Source of the DNA: JALEFZ01 sp964564415
GTDB taxonomy: Bacteria > Bacteroidota > Bacteroidia > J057
Length of the DNA stretch: 64,000 nucleotides
Direction of reading: 5' to 3'
NCBI GenBank assembly: GCA_964564415.1
Contig: CAZMAV010000007.1
Coordinates: 166,179 to 230,178 of the forward strand
The notes under the pieces were generated by a model. It was not told the origin of the DNA. It did not search any database and saw only the letters and a list, made by a program, of their open reading frames with translations. The translations under genes and the position numbers were made by a program. Positions 26,886 through 36,436 of this stretch are shown piece by piece. The stretch's first letter is position 1. Each line of letters starts with the position of its first letter.

Positions 26886-26909
26886 TGTAAGTTTTATTGG
26901 AAAAACTTA

Positions 26910-27593
26910 TCAGCGGATCCCTTCCATTTCTTTTTCCAAACGGGCCAGCTCTTTTTTCATTTGATCAAGCTTTTCGGTCAGCTTTTCAGCTTCCGCCTTC
27001 ACCTTTTCCTGCTCTGCCTCGTTTTCCTTTAGGTCCTTCATGAGTTTTTCATGATCCTTGACCAGGTCTTCCTTGTCATCCATGACCTTTTCTCTATCCT
27101 TCTCCATTTCCTCGACTTTCTCCTTTTGAGCTTCGATCATAGCAGCCATCTTTTGTAACCTGACATCCTTATTCAGGTTGTCCAGAAATCTCTTGGCAGC
27201 TTCGATCTCACTCGGAAATTTATTGGAGCTGATAAAATTATTGTTGCCCAGAGAAAGGAACATCTGAATCAGATTTTTATCTTTCTTATTTTCCTCTACC
27301 CGGAAGTAGTAATCCATTTTAGCGGAGGAGATTTGAGGCATAATTACCCCTTCGAAGACGATGATGTCTTTGCGGGCTTTCTTTGATTTGGCATTAGCAC
27401 CTTCTTCAAACTTTTTCTCGACAACTTCCATGACCATTTCGGCGGACATTTCTGTCGTCCGTCCTACTCCATTTACTACGGGTACGATTTTTTTGTCGAA
27501 TTCAAATTTGCGTTCGAAGGCTTGTTGGGCAAATGTTCCCAAGGCAAGCAAGGTGAACAACAAAAAGATAGTGTTGGTCTTTACGTTCTGCAT
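26910..27593 (-). CDS. Secreted coiled-coil protein
   Basis: The protein has 227 residues. The signal peptide ends near LGTFAQ. Residues 25-145 are a small globular domain (FEFDKKIVPVVNGVGRTTEM, DYYFRVEENKKDKNLIQMFLSLG). Residues about 145-227 are a long heptad-patterned Lys/Glu coiled coil (MAAMIEAQKEKVEEMEKDRE ... KKELARLEKEMEG). It is probably periplasmic. The function is unknown; YbgF- or OmpH-like chaperone or scaffold roles are possible by architecture only. It is the last gene of the lpxB-FAD oxidoreductase-Lnb run, 27 bp after the acyltransferase gene. Confidence 0.82.
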   Translation of the reverse strand: MQNVKTNTIFLLFTLLALGTFAQQAFERKFEFDKKIVPVVNGVGRTTEMSAEMVMEVVEKKFEEGANAKSKKARKDIIVFEGVIMPQISSAKMDYYFRVEENKKDKNLIQMFLSLGNNNFISSNKFPSEIEAAKRFLDNLNKDVRLQKMAAMIEAQKEKVEEMEKDREKVMDDKEDLVKDHEKLMKDLKENEAEQEKVKAEAEKLTEKLDQMKKELARLEKEMEGIR

Positions 27594-27620
27594 ATGTAGA
27601 ATAATTGGTTTGACTAAGAT

Positions 27621-28838
27621 TTAGATGTCGGACTGCAACTCGCCGTCACTTTCAAAAGTACGGCTCCGCTGAAAAATTATCAGGCTTCGCAGCGTCAAGC
27701 TTCCCATAAGAGGAATGAAAGCAGGATTCATGGATTGAATGCCTGCTATCCAGCATATAGCCGCGACCATGATCAGCGCCACAGTTCCTATAAAGTATAA
27801 ACCTGTAATAGGGCTAATGTTTTTTCTGATAAAGCCTGTAGCTGTTATATGTAGCGGAAATAGCCAAACGATATTGTAATTCCAGGCGGTCGAGGTATGC
27901 TCGGTCGCTATCCAGGCCAGCAGCAATATGAGTCCAGCCAACCCTGACACACCAAAGAGGATTCGGTCCAACCAGAGGCCTTTTTTTCCATTTTTCCATT
28001 GATAAAATGTAAATCCTCCTATGGCAAAGAATAACAAAAGGCTAAAGAAAATGGGCTTCAGGTAAAATGGCAGGGGCTGAGGACCAGGCTCGCCTTGATA
28101 GAGGGATCGCTTTTGCCTGACCAGCGGAAGGCTTTCTCCATTGGGCTTCACCACCTTGGCTTCCTCAAAATACGCTGCGAGATAATCCGGCAGAAAGGCC
28201 TGCTTCACCTTGGTGGGATGCTGATCCACTACTGAACCCAGTATCAGGTCAATCCCGAAGCCCGACCACTCTCTGCCAGTCAGATAGGGATCCCGGAGCA
28301 TTTCCCTGATGGTCATCTCTGACTTTTCCTCTTCTCCCTCCCAGATGATGCTATCCTCCAACACATAATTGAGCAGTTCGATCACACGGGTGGCACAGTT
28401 ATCATAAATAAAATCATAAAGATAATTCCTGTATTCAGGCTGATAATTGTGCAGTAAAAATTCATATACCTCCTGCCTTTGATCCAGGCTCAGGTTGAGT
28501 TCCTGAGAGAAGTAGGTGCGCTTGAAATATTTATATACATACTGAAATCGCTTGAAGCTTTCCCTGTCCAGTCGATAAATGAGGCGACCCTTGATAAAGT
28601 TCAAGTAGAATTCCGTCTCCTTTCCGGGCACAAAATCAAAGGTACCATAGTTGTACACAGTATTAATCCCATTGAGGGGGTCATGAACCCAAATGCCGGT
28701 GTGTCCAAAGGCAGAATAAAGCTCCGCCCCTGGATCGATGGTCAGCAAAGAAATCCGGGATTGAGGAGAAAGGCTGGGCTGGGCCTGTATACAGCCGAAA
28801 ATCAAGAAAAAAAACTGGAGATGATAAATCAGCTTCAT
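27621..28838 (-). CDS. lnb: Putative lipoprotein N-acyltransferase (Lnb / DUF4105 family)
   Basis: The protein has 405 residues. ATG at 28838 gives a signal peptide or anchor ending IQAQ. The N-terminal periplasmic domain is DUF4105, now linked to Lnb, the lipoprotein N-acyltransferase described in Bacteroides. The conserved His is in SAFGHTGIWVHD (His46) and the conserved Cys in YDNCATRV (Cys148), a papain-like/NlpC-type pair. The C-terminal third has four to five membrane helices from about residue 265. It would add the third acyl chain to lipoproteins, replacing Lnt. Its place after lpxB fits outer-membrane biogenesis. Family membership is clear; the enzymatic role is by homology. Confidence 0.82.
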   Translation of the reverse strand: MKLIYHLQFFFLIFGCIQAQPSLSPQSRISLLTIDPGAELYSAFGHTGIWVHDPLNGINTVYNYGTFDFVPGKETEFYLNFIKGRLIYRLDRESFKRFQYVYKYFKRTYFSQELNLSLDQRQEVYEFLLHNYQPEYRNYLYDFIYDNCATRVIELLNYVLEDSIIWEGEEEKSEMTIREMLRDPYLTGREWSGFGIDLILGSVVDQHPTKVKQAFLPDYLAAYFEEAKVVKPNGESLPLVRQKRSLYQGEPGPQPLPFYLKPIFFSLLLFFAIGGFTFYQWKNGKKGLWLDRILFGVSGLAGLILLLAWIATEHTSTAWNYNIVWLFPLHITATGFIRKNISPITGLYFIGTVALIMVAAICWIAGIQSMNPAFIPLMGSLTLRSLIIFQRSRTFESDGELQSDI

Positions 28839-28906
28839 GGGTCTAAAGGTATGCACCAAAGATAGGACATAGGAACAAAGGATTGCAAAAACCCAGGGAC
28901 CCTGTT

Positions 28907-29995
28907 TTATGTTGACTTGAGAAATCTTTCTATGCCGGCCTCTTTTGGTATTTCTACTTTCCTACCTTCTATTATTTCTGCCAAAAGACGAGAAAAATAG
29001 GGCCCTTGAAGGATACCCTTGGTCCCAAAGCCCCCCAGGACGTGAACGTTCTCCCGCTCGGGATGAGTTCCAACTATAGCCTTGTGGTTGGGGGTGGTAG
29101 GACGAATGCCTGCCCAGTGATCTATGACTTCGTATCGACCTTTGATGGCTTTTTGAAGGTAAGATTCGATCTCTTCTCTCCCTTCCCTTGTAGGATGGGG
29201 ATGATCGAAGTAACGCTGATAATTAGACCCCAGCACATAATGGTCCCGGCCCCGGGGGATTAGATATACTTTCTTAGATAATACAAAGGGGAGCTGCCAA
29301 TTCAGGGCTTTAAGTGCCAATATTTCTCCTTTATTGGGAACAATTTTCAGAAAGGAGAAAAAGGGATTTTCCTTGAGCCGATAACCCTCTGCAAAGACAA
29401 TATGGTCAAACCCGATCTTACGTCCATCTAGGGCAACTTCCCCTTTTGTCAAGTCAATTTGGTTGTAAGAAAGATTTATGGGAAAATAACGGAAGGAAAA
29501 CCGGGATTCCAGCAAGGAGGGGATGGCCTTTATGAGACCAGGGATGTTCACCCAGCCACAGGGAAGGATACGAATTCCCCCAAAGGGATTGATGATGGTA
29601 TCCTCTTTCCAGGGAGCATCCTGAAAGCTTACCAAATTCCGGAAATCAGGGTCCTCCCTCCTTTCCACCCATTTTTGTCGTTCTTCTTCCGTTTTAAAAG
29701 GTCGATAGATCAGAGAGGGCTGTACATAGGTCCTCAGTTTATCCCATTCTTTTTGAGAAAAAAGTGCTTTTATTTCCTCCAAAAGTTTCTCTGCTTCCCA
29801 GGTTTTGGCACCATAACGACCCGTGATAACGTTGTAGAGTCCTGCGGCAGCCATGGAGGCTCCTCCCGGTTTTTTATCGTCGAAGAGGCTGACACTCTGT
29901 CCCCTCCTGCACAGGCGCATGGCCAGAAAGCTGCCTGCCAATCCCCCACCTACAATTACGACGTGCTGCTGCTTATTATCTTTCATCTCAAACAT
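28907..29995 (-). CDS. FAD-dependent oxidoreductase (DAO/ThiO-like)
   Basis: The protein has 362 residues. The dinucleotide-binding motif VVIVGGGLAGSFLAMRL is at residues 11-27, followed by a typical DAO-fold (GGASMAAAGLYNVITG) and the C-terminal FAD element VLGGFGTKGILQGPYFS with GIRPTTPNHKAIVG. The family includes D-amino acid dehydrogenases, glycine oxidase and MnmC-like proteins; the substrate is not evident. The ATG at 29995 overlaps the lpxB stop by 8 bp, and an alternative ATG lies at 29986. Overlap indicates translational coupling with lpxB. Confidence 0.87.
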   Translation of the reverse strand: MFEMKDNKQQHVVIVGGGLAGSFLAMRLCRRGQSVSLFDDKKPGGASMAAAGLYNVITGRYGAKTWEAEKLLEEIKALFSQKEWDKLRTYVQPSLIYRPFKTEEERQKWVERREDPDFRNLVSFQDAPWKEDTIINPFGGIRILPCGWVNIPGLIKAIPSLLESRFSFRYFPINLSYNQIDLTKGEVALDGRKIGFDHIVFAEGYRLKENPFFSFLKIVPNKGEILALKALNWQLPFVLSKKVYLIPRGRDHYVLGSNYQRYFDHPHPTREGREEIESYLQKAIKGRYEVIDHWAGIRPTTPNHKAIVGTHPERENVHVLGGFGTKGILQGPYFSRLLAEIIEGRKVEIPKEAGIERFLKST

Positions 29996-31073
29996 TGAGT
30001 TCCTCCAGGATCACAGAAGCCGCCCTGTGGGAAGCTCCCTCCTCTCCCAATCTTTCCCGGAGTTCATGGTAATGCTCCTGTACCTCCGCAAAGGCCTGGA
30101 CTTGCATGAGCTTTCGGAGTTCTTTGGCTGTTCTAGCTGCTGTAAATTGCCTTTGCAAGAGTTCTTCAACGGCTTTTTTTCCCAGGATCAGGTTAACCAA
30201 GGAAATGAAGTCGATGTTTACCAGTCGGCGTCCGATCAGGTAGGAAAGCCATGAACCTTTGTAGACCACCACTTCCGGCACCCGGAAAAGGGCTGTTTCC
30301 AGGGTAGCCGTCCCGGAGCTGACAACGGCATAATCGCTTTCGGCCAGGAGCTCGTAGGTCCGATTCATCCACAATTCGGCAGAACTGTCTCCCATTAGGG
30401 CCTGATAAAAATTCGGTTGTTGGCTGGGCGCTCCTCCCACGATAAAGCGAAAGCGAGGGAAATGAGGGATAAGTTTCAGCATAATAGGCAACATGCGGCT
30501 GATTTCCTGCTTTCTGGAGCCCGGCAAAAGGGCGATGATGCCCTCCTTCTCGGGATAATTTTTTTCGCTGGGCTGGATCACATCCAAAAGGGGATGGCCC
30601 ACAAAGTCCACTTCCATGCCTTCAGCCTGGTAAAAGGCCTTTTCAAAGGGAAGGATGACCATCATCCGGTCGGTGAAGGCTTTGATACTCTTGACCCTGC
30701 CTTTTTTCCAGGCCCATACCTGGGGAGAAATGTAGTAAATAACTTTGATGCCCAGGGACTTGATAAATTTTGCCATGCGCAGGTTAAAGCCTGGATAGTC
30801 GACGAGGATGACAGCAGCCGGACAAAATGCCTTTATATCTGCCTCTACATCGGTAAACAACTTCCTGATGATGCGGATATTCCGGACCACTTCGGCAAAG
30901 CCCATAAAATTAATGTCCTGAACATGAGCGATAAGCTCGGCACCTTGTTGGGCCATCTTATCACCTCCTACTCCCCGGCAATGCAGGTTGGGCAGCTTCT
31001 GGCGAAGCACTTTGATCAGGTTGGAGCTATGAAGATCGCCGGAGTCTTCACCGGCGATGAAATAGAGTTTCAT
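29988..31073 (-). CDS. lpxB: Lipid-A-disaccharide synthase
   Basis: LpxB condenses UDP-2,3-diacylglucosamine with lipid X in lipid A synthesis at the inner membrane. ATG at 31073 gives the family start MKLYFIAGEDSGDLH and a 361-residue protein; the open frame upstream encodes no conserved sequence. GT19 motifs are CRGVGGDKM, VDYPGFNLR, KVIYYISPQVWAWKKGR and LLPGSRKQEI. The protein is complete. It heads the minus-strand run lpxB-FAD oxidoreductase-Lnb-coiled-coil protein, all apparently concerned with the cell envelope except perhaps the oxidoreductase. Confidence 0.96.
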   Translation of the reverse strand: MKLYFIAGEDSGDLHSSNLIKVLRQKLPNLHCRGVGGDKMAQQGAELIAHVQDINFMGFAEVVRNIRIIRKLFTDVEADIKAFCPAAVILVDYPGFNLRMAKFIKSLGIKVIYYISPQVWAWKKGRVKSIKAFTDRMMVILPFEKAFYQAEGMEVDFVGHPLLDVIQPSEKNYPEKEGIIALLPGSRKQEISRMLPIMLKLIPHFPRFRFIVGGAPSQQPNFYQALMGDSSAELWMNRTYELLAESDYAVVSSGTATLETALFRVPEVVVYKGSWLSYLIGRRLVNIDFISLVNLILGKKAVEELLQRQFTAARTAKELRKLMQVQAFAEVQEHYHELRERLGEEGASHRAASVILEELNV

Positions 31074-31177
31074 GAGTTCTTGTATGAGCCTAAAGCCTTG
31101 CCGCCGATCACTCGAAGGATGACCCAACAGGTGGTTTTTTCTTGGTGGGGCAAGTGGATAAGGTGGGACCAAGGTAC

Positions 31178-31204
31178 AAAAAAAGCCCGTCGGGACGACG
31201 GGCC
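31178..31204 (-). terminator. Rho-independent terminator for tex
   Basis: A GC-rich 7-bp stem (31185-31191 with 31197-31203) with a 5-nt loop is followed, on the minus strand, by seven T residues (A-run 31178-31184). It lies 52 bp beyond the tex stop at 31256 and separates tex from lpxB. Confidence 0.85.
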
Positions 31205-31255
31205 ATACAAACACGTTAGCCAAAAGGACTCTTTATATATGAAGGGTATATTTTT

Positions 31256-33454
31256 TCAATTTCTCCTCCCTTTTTTCTGGGATTTTTTTACGCGCATAGA
31301 TTCACTTTTCATGGGGCGCTGGGATTCAGTCTTCATGGATAGGCTTATGCGCTTTCTTGCAATATCCACGCCAATAACTTTTACCTGAACTTTTTGATGC
31401 ACCTTGGCGACTTCCGTTGGGTGCTTGATAAAGCGGTTGGCCATTTGGCTGAGATGTACCAGGCCATCTTGATGGACACCAATATCCACAAAGGCTCCAA
31501 AATCGGTGATGTTGGTTACGATTCCCGGAAGGACCATGCCTTCTGTCAGGTCGCTCATCTCATTGATCCCCTCCGCAAAGCTGAACACCCCAAATTTCTC
31601 TCGCGGATCTCGGCCTGGTTTGTCAAGCTCATCCATGATATCCTTGAGGGTAGGCAGGCCCACAGTATCGCTCACATAATTTTTCAGGTCAATCTTTTTT
31701 CTCAGGTTATCCTGCGCCATCAGGTCCTGCACGGTAACGCCAAGGTCCTTGGCCATCTGCTCTACGATGTGGTAAGACTCCGGGTGTACAGCCGAAGCAT
31801 CGAGGGGATTTTTAGCTTCCCTGATTCTGAGGAAGCCTGCTGCCTGTTCGAATGCTTTGGGGCCTAGGCGGGGCACTTTCAACAAATCCTTACGTGAAGA
31901 GAACGGACCGTTTTCGTTTCGGTATTTCACAATGTTTTCAGCCAAGGAAGGTCCCAATCCTGATACATATGTTAACAACTGCTTTGATGCAGTGTTTACC
32001 TCAACGCCAACTTTATTTACGCAGCTAATCACGGTATCGTCGAGGGTCTTTTTCAATAAGTTTTGATCCACATCATGTTGATATTGTCCAACACCGATGG
32101 ATTTAGGGTCAATTTTCACCAATTCTGCCAGGGGGTCCATGAGCCTTCGCCCGATGGATACAGCACCTCTGACGGTGATATCTTCATTGGGAAACTCTTC
32201 ACGGGCGGCTTCCGAGGCTGAGTAGATGGAGGCACCACTTTCGTTGACCATGACCACAGATACGGAGGAAGGTAGGCCTATGTCTTTCAGCCAGCTTTCG
32301 GTTTCCCGACCTGCGGTTCCGTTTCCTACTGCTATCACTTCGATCTGATGCTTATCGACCAGATGGAGAACTGTGGTAGCAGCTTGAGCGGTTTTTCGCT
32401 GGGGAGGATGAGGAAAAATGGCATCTTTTTCCAGCAATTCGCCCAGGGCACTCAGGCATACTACCTTACATCCGGTTCTGAACCCAGGGTCAAGGGCCAT
32501 GACAGCTTTTTTGCCGAGAGGAGCAGCCAGGAGGAGTTGACGAAAATTTTCGGCAAATACATTGACAGCTTCCTGGTCGGCCTTGTCTTTGGTGGTGATT
32601 CGGGTCTCTGTCTCCAGGGAGGGGGCCATGAGCCGCTTATAAGAATCTTCCATTGCCTCTCGTATGACCTGTCCAGCATCATTCTTCCCCTTTATAAGCT
32701 GATACTCCAGTGCATAAAGGGCATCTTCTTCCTCAGGTCGGATGTTGAGAGAGAGGACCATTTCTTTTTCTCCCCGGCGGAGGGCCAAAAGTCTATGAGA
32801 GGGAATCTTTTCAATTCCCTCATTAAACTCAAAATAATCCTTGTATTTGGCGCCTTCCTCTTCCTTTCCCTTAATGACCTTGGCGGAAATCACACCTCTT
32901 TTGAAAAATATATTTCGAACCCGAGAACGAGCATCCTTATCCTCGTTGATCCATTCGGCGATGATGTTCTGAGCCCCTTTAAGGGCTTCTTCCGCATCGG
33001 CGACACCTTTTTCTTCATTGATGTAGGCAGCGGCTTCCAGGGAGGGATCGAAGTTGTTTTTTTGCTCAAAAATAGCCTTGGCCAGAGGTTCCAGGCCTTT
33101 TTCCCTTGCGATGATGGCCTTGGTTCGGCGCTTGGGTTTATAAGGAAGGTAGATATCTTCCAATTCGCTGAGGTTGGAGGCTCCCTGCACCGACTCCTTC
33201 AGTTCTTCTGTCAAAAGTTCTCTTTCCTCCAGAGATTTGAGGATAGCCTCTTTTCGCTTTTCCAAGGCGCTGAGTTGCTCAGAACGGTCCCTTATCGTCG
33301 CCAACTGCACCTCATCGAGGCTGCCTGTGGCCTCTTTTCGGTATCGGGCCATGAAGGGAATGCTCGCTCCTTCCCCTAACATTTTTAGGACCGCCGAGAC
33401 CTGGCCTCGCTGAAGGTTAAGTTCCTTGGATATGATATCGACCTGTGAAGTCAT
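31256..33454 (-). CDS. tex: Tex family RNA-binding transcription accessory protein
   Basis: The protein has 732 residues. ATG at 33454 gives MTSQVDIISKELNL, the usual Tex beginning; the open frame above it is not conserved. It has the Tex N-terminal helices (GQVSAVLKMLGEGASIPFMARY), the YqgF-like RNase-H fold (MALDPGFRTGCKVV), helix-hairpin-helix units (GLGPSLAENIVKYRNENG) and a C-terminal S1 domain (GIVTNITDFGAFVDIG). Tex/Spt6-like proteins bind nucleic acid and affect transcription and toxin-gene expression in several bacteria. It is monocistronic, with a terminator at 31178-31204. Confidence 0.96.
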   Translation of the reverse strand: MTSQVDIISKELNLQRGQVSAVLKMLGEGASIPFMARYRKEATGSLDEVQLATIRDRSEQLSALEKRKEAILKSLEERELLTEELKESVQGASNLSELEDIYLPYKPKRRTKAIIAREKGLEPLAKAIFEQKNNFDPSLEAAAYINEEKGVADAEEALKGAQNIIAEWINEDKDARSRVRNIFFKRGVISAKVIKGKEEEGAKYKDYFEFNEGIEKIPSHRLLALRRGEKEMVLSLNIRPEEEDALYALEYQLIKGKNDAGQVIREAMEDSYKRLMAPSLETETRITTKDKADQEAVNVFAENFRQLLLAAPLGKKAVMALDPGFRTGCKVVCLSALGELLEKDAIFPHPPQRKTAQAATTVLHLVDKHQIEVIAVGNGTAGRETESWLKDIGLPSSVSVVMVNESGASIYSASEAAREEFPNEDITVRGAVSIGRRLMDPLAELVKIDPKSIGVGQYQHDVDQNLLKKTLDDTVISCVNKVGVEVNTASKQLLTYVSGLGPSLAENIVKYRNENGPFSSRKDLLKVPRLGPKAFEQAAGFLRIREAKNPLDASAVHPESYHIVEQMAKDLGVTVQDLMAQDNLRKKIDLKNYVSDTVGLPTLKDIMDELDKPGRDPREKFGVFSFAEGINEMSDLTEGMVLPGIVTNITDFGAFVDIGVHQDGLVHLSQMANRFIKHPTEVAKVHQKVQVKVIGVDIARKRISLSMKTESQRPMKSESMRVKKSQKKGRRN

Positions 33455-33682
33455 CGCTCTTTTTGTATCAGAAATAAGTGGTTTTTCTTTAAATGTACCA
33501 AAAGGCCTTAGGTTTACACTAATTTTTTTATCCACTTGGTTTTCCACTTTGCCATAATTTCCTAGTAGTTGCTAAAAAATCCAGGCTAATTTTTTTATTT
33601 AAAATTTTCAAATAAAAAAATTCAATTTAATAGAATATAAAGTAGGATTAAATTCTAAGGTCTCACCATACTTTTAAAGCTA

Positions 33683-33710
33683 AAGGCGCGCGATGTGAAT
33701 CGCGCGCCTT
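33683..33710 (-). terminator. Strong hairpin terminator after the PKD/SprB T9SS gene
   Basis: A perfect 11-bp stem, almost all G and C (33683-33693 with 33700-33710), has a 6-nt loop. On the minus strand it is followed by TTTAGCTTTAAAAG, a weak T-run. It lies 40 bp downstream of the stop at 33749. The surrounding 33455-33748 stretch is otherwise AT-rich and holds no gene. Confidence 0.7.
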
Positions 33711-33748
33711 GGTTTTACCACTCCATAGTAAAACACAAATTCACTTTT

Positions 33749-36337
33749 CTATTTTCTTAGGCTTATCCTACGGGTCTTGATTCCTTTTGAGGTCTGCACC
33801 TTCAGGATATAAATCCCGGCACTTTCACGGCTCAGGTCTATGCTTTGTTCGTCGCTTTGAAGAACTAAGCGGCCGGTGAGATCTCTGACTTCTACCCTTT
33901 CCACCTTCAGGTCGATGGCATTGATATGAAAAAGACCACGGCTCGGATTGGGATAGATCAAAATTCCACCTTCCTCGGAAATCTGCAAAGAAGAAGGCTC
34001 AGCAATCGTACTCAACACGGTATTGGTAATGATTGGAGCGTTGAAGTCGAAGTAAATGGCAGCCGTATTCCTAACTTCGGTAAGGGGAGCCAAGGTGCCT
34101 TCATGAGCGATTGCAAAGGAGAAATGTCCTTGGCTGCCTTCAGGATCGGAGAGGGAGTCAGGAAGGTTGATATTGTCAAAACGCACTTCGAGGGCCCTGC
34201 CATCGAGGGTCATGGTATAGGCATGGCTGGCACCGAGGGCCTTGATCGAAGAAAAACGAAGGTTGGCATCCAGGGTATCGCGGAGCACGACGAATTCTGC
34301 AGGAAAATTACCTGTATTCTGAAAGCGAATGGTGTAACTCATGACATTGTCGGTAGGCTCAATAAAGCCTTCAGGACCATCGCCTTCAGGAAAAACCTGC
34401 TTATCGTTGGGATCATAGGAACCTACCACACCTGCCACTCTTTGGAGGGCATTGTTGCTTGGATCGACGTCCTGGGTAACAGGGCCAACATCAGCATTTA
34501 TGTCGAGCAAAGTTCCAACAGAAGTAGAAGCAGAAATGCTGCCCTCAACTTCATAGGTAAGGGTTCTCCCCGGCAGAAGATTGCTAAAGTTCCAGATGGC
34601 TGTCCGGGCGCTGCTGTTATAGTTGGTAGCTGTAGGGCTGGAGTTCAAGAAAGTAACCAGGGGATCGTGGGAGAAAGTAAGCAGACCACTCATGGGTACA
34701 GCTCCAAAGTTATGGACGCGGACAAAATACCTGTGGTTAAATCCTGGTCTTATTACGGTATTTGTAACGCTGACAGCCAGGTCAATGAGATTGGTATCGT
34801 TTTGCATCGCAAAATTGAGGTCGGGAATATCACTGTTGCTTACCAGGGTATCATACTGGCCTGCAGCCGGACATACGACCTGAAAGTAAGGAAAGGAATT
34901 CTGTGAGGGAGCAATAGTATAATTGCCTGGAGGCACAGAAAAGTTATAATTGCCTGCTGTATCCAGGTAAGAAGCCTGACTTGTTCCCATCAGGTTTACC
35001 CATCCTCCACTGATGTAGAAATCATTGCCATCAAAAAGGCAGTTTCCATTGAAGTCGAAAAATACCCTTCCCGAAATCACGTATTCACAGGTGTCTTCTA
35101 CCTCCACAAAGCTCACCTCACGGTCTGTACATCCTCCCGAATCGGTAACCACTACAGAGTATCCTCCGACGGAAAGATTGGAATTGAGGCTGGTAGTTAC
35201 GCCATTTGACCAGGCAAAGGTGTAGGGTGCTTGTCCACCATTGACCAGTACTTCCAGGCCACCTCCATTTCCCGAACAATCAGCATTGATCGCATTAAAA
35301 GATACATCCAGGCTGTCTCCATCGATATCGATGGTTTCGGTGAAGCTGCAGGCTGTATCGGAAATAATTACGGTGTAAGTTCCGCCTGTCAGGTTGCTGA
35401 GGTCTTCACTGATGGCACCGGTGCTCCAATTGAAAGACACAGGACCGGCACTTGCATTGATGGTAATGTCGATCTCACCTGTAGAGTCTTGTTCACAGCC
35501 TACATCCGTCTTACTTATGCTATAATCCAATACACCCGTCTGAACAATCTCAAAGGAATCAGATGCCTGACAAGTGAAGTTGGGTCCATAGTTCGCGTTA
35601 ACCGTGTAGAAACCCGGAGATAGGTTGCTTACCGTAAGGCTGCTATCTCCCGTAGACCAGGTGATCAAAGGGGGATTTCCAACAGCTCCACCTGAGGGAG
35701 AAATAGAAATTTCACCGTCACTGTTTCCACAACTAGCATTGATAATGACAGGGTTAAAGGCCAGGGTATCCACATCTACCGAAATACTTTGTGAATCCTG
35801 GCATCCGGGGTCCACAAAGGTCTTGAATTGAGCATTGTAGGTACCTACCTGATTCATGTCAAAGGTAGGAAATTGCTGGTTGGACATAGACGTATCTCCA
35901 TTGGGATAGGTGAGAATCCACTCGAAGGTCGTATTCTGTAGGGATGAGTCAATAAAGGCACTAAAGGAGTACAAATCGGGACCACAAACTAGCTCATTGA
36001 TACGAGTGCCAAAGATGTTAGGAGCTCCTACCTGTATAGGTCCACCGGCAAAAAAGAAGGTCTGGCTTCCTCCGGTGGCGAAGTTGATGACGACAAAGGG
36101 ATAAAAAGTACCATTGGCGGTGTAGGTATGGGTAGGGTTTTGGGCTCCGCTGGTATTTCCGTCTCCAAAATTCCAGTTGTAAGAGGTCGCCGTACCTGAA
36201 ATGATCGTCGCCCCAAAGTTTACCGTCAAGGAACCACAGCCAGCTGAGTCCGATCGGGTTATTTGGGCTAGGTTTTGGGCGAAGGCCAATTGTCCTATTC
36301 CCCAAAAAATCGCAAAGAGTAAAATCGTTCTTTTCAT
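33749..36337 (-). CDS. T9SS-exported surface protein with PKD, SprB-like and DUF7619 domains
   Basis: The protein has 862 residues. ATG at 36337 (not the TTG at 36343) starts a signal peptide ending LAFAQ. About residues 25-110 form a PKD domain (YNWNFGDGNTSGAQNPTHTY). About 195-415 contain three SprB-like repeats (ITWSTGDSS, FNWSTGAIS, FAWSNGVTT). About 420-490 are a SdrD-type/prealbumin-like segment (ISGRVFFDFNGNC). About 520-770 include a DUF7619-type domain (SYDPNDKQVFPEG, YTIRFQNTGNFPAEF, IYFDFNAPIITN). The last 80 residues are a T9SS type A sorting domain (ILIYPNPSRGLFHI). The probable role is adhesion or an extracellular matrix component. It is transcribed alone. Confidence 0.88.
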   Translation of the reverse strand: MKRTILLFAIFWGIGQLAFAQNLAQITRSDSAGCGSLTVNFGATIISGTATSYNWNFGDGNTSGAQNPTHTYTANGTFYPFVVINFATGGSQTFFFAGGPIQVGAPNIFGTRINELVCGPDLYSFSAFIDSSLQNTTFEWILTYPNGDTSMSNQQFPTFDMNQVGTYNAQFKTFVDPGCQDSQSISVDVDTLAFNPVIINASCGNSDGEISISPSGGAVGNPPLITWSTGDSSLTVSNLSPGFYTVNANYGPNFTCQASDSFEIVQTGVLDYSISKTDVGCEQDSTGEIDITINASAGPVSFNWSTGAISEDLSNLTGGTYTVIISDTACSFTETIDIDGDSLDVSFNAINADCSGNGGGLEVLVNGGQAPYTFAWSNGVTTSLNSNLSVGGYSVVVTDSGGCTDREVSFVEVEDTCEYVISGRVFFDFNGNCLFDGNDFYISGGWVNLMGTSQASYLDTAGNYNFSVPPGNYTIAPSQNSFPYFQVVCPAAGQYDTLVSNSDIPDLNFAMQNDTNLIDLAVSVTNTVIRPGFNHRYFVRVHNFGAVPMSGLLTFSHDPLVTFLNSSPTATNYNSSARTAIWNFSNLLPGRTLTYEVEGSISASTSVGTLLDINADVGPVTQDVDPSNNALQRVAGVVGSYDPNDKQVFPEGDGPEGFIEPTDNVMSYTIRFQNTGNFPAEFVVLRDTLDANLRFSSIKALGASHAYTMTLDGRALEVRFDNINLPDSLSDPEGSQGHFSFAIAHEGTLAPLTEVRNTAAIYFDFNAPIITNTVLSTIAEPSSLQISEEGGILIYPNPSRGLFHINAIDLKVERVEVRDLTGRLVLQSDEQSIDLSRESAGIYILKVQTSKGIKTRRISLRK

Positions 36338-36436
36338 AGCCAATATTTTAATATGATCATGTGTATGAAGAAAGGGGAGGCCCCTTTATCTCCTACACGG
36401 GGAAAAGCTTCACAGGGGTTGGGTCGAAGGGTAAAT

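Noticed and set aside
32348..33379. Long plus-strand open frame opposite tex
   Set aside because: It is a shadow of the tex gene, which has clear S1 and YqgF motifs; the plus-strand product shows no domain.
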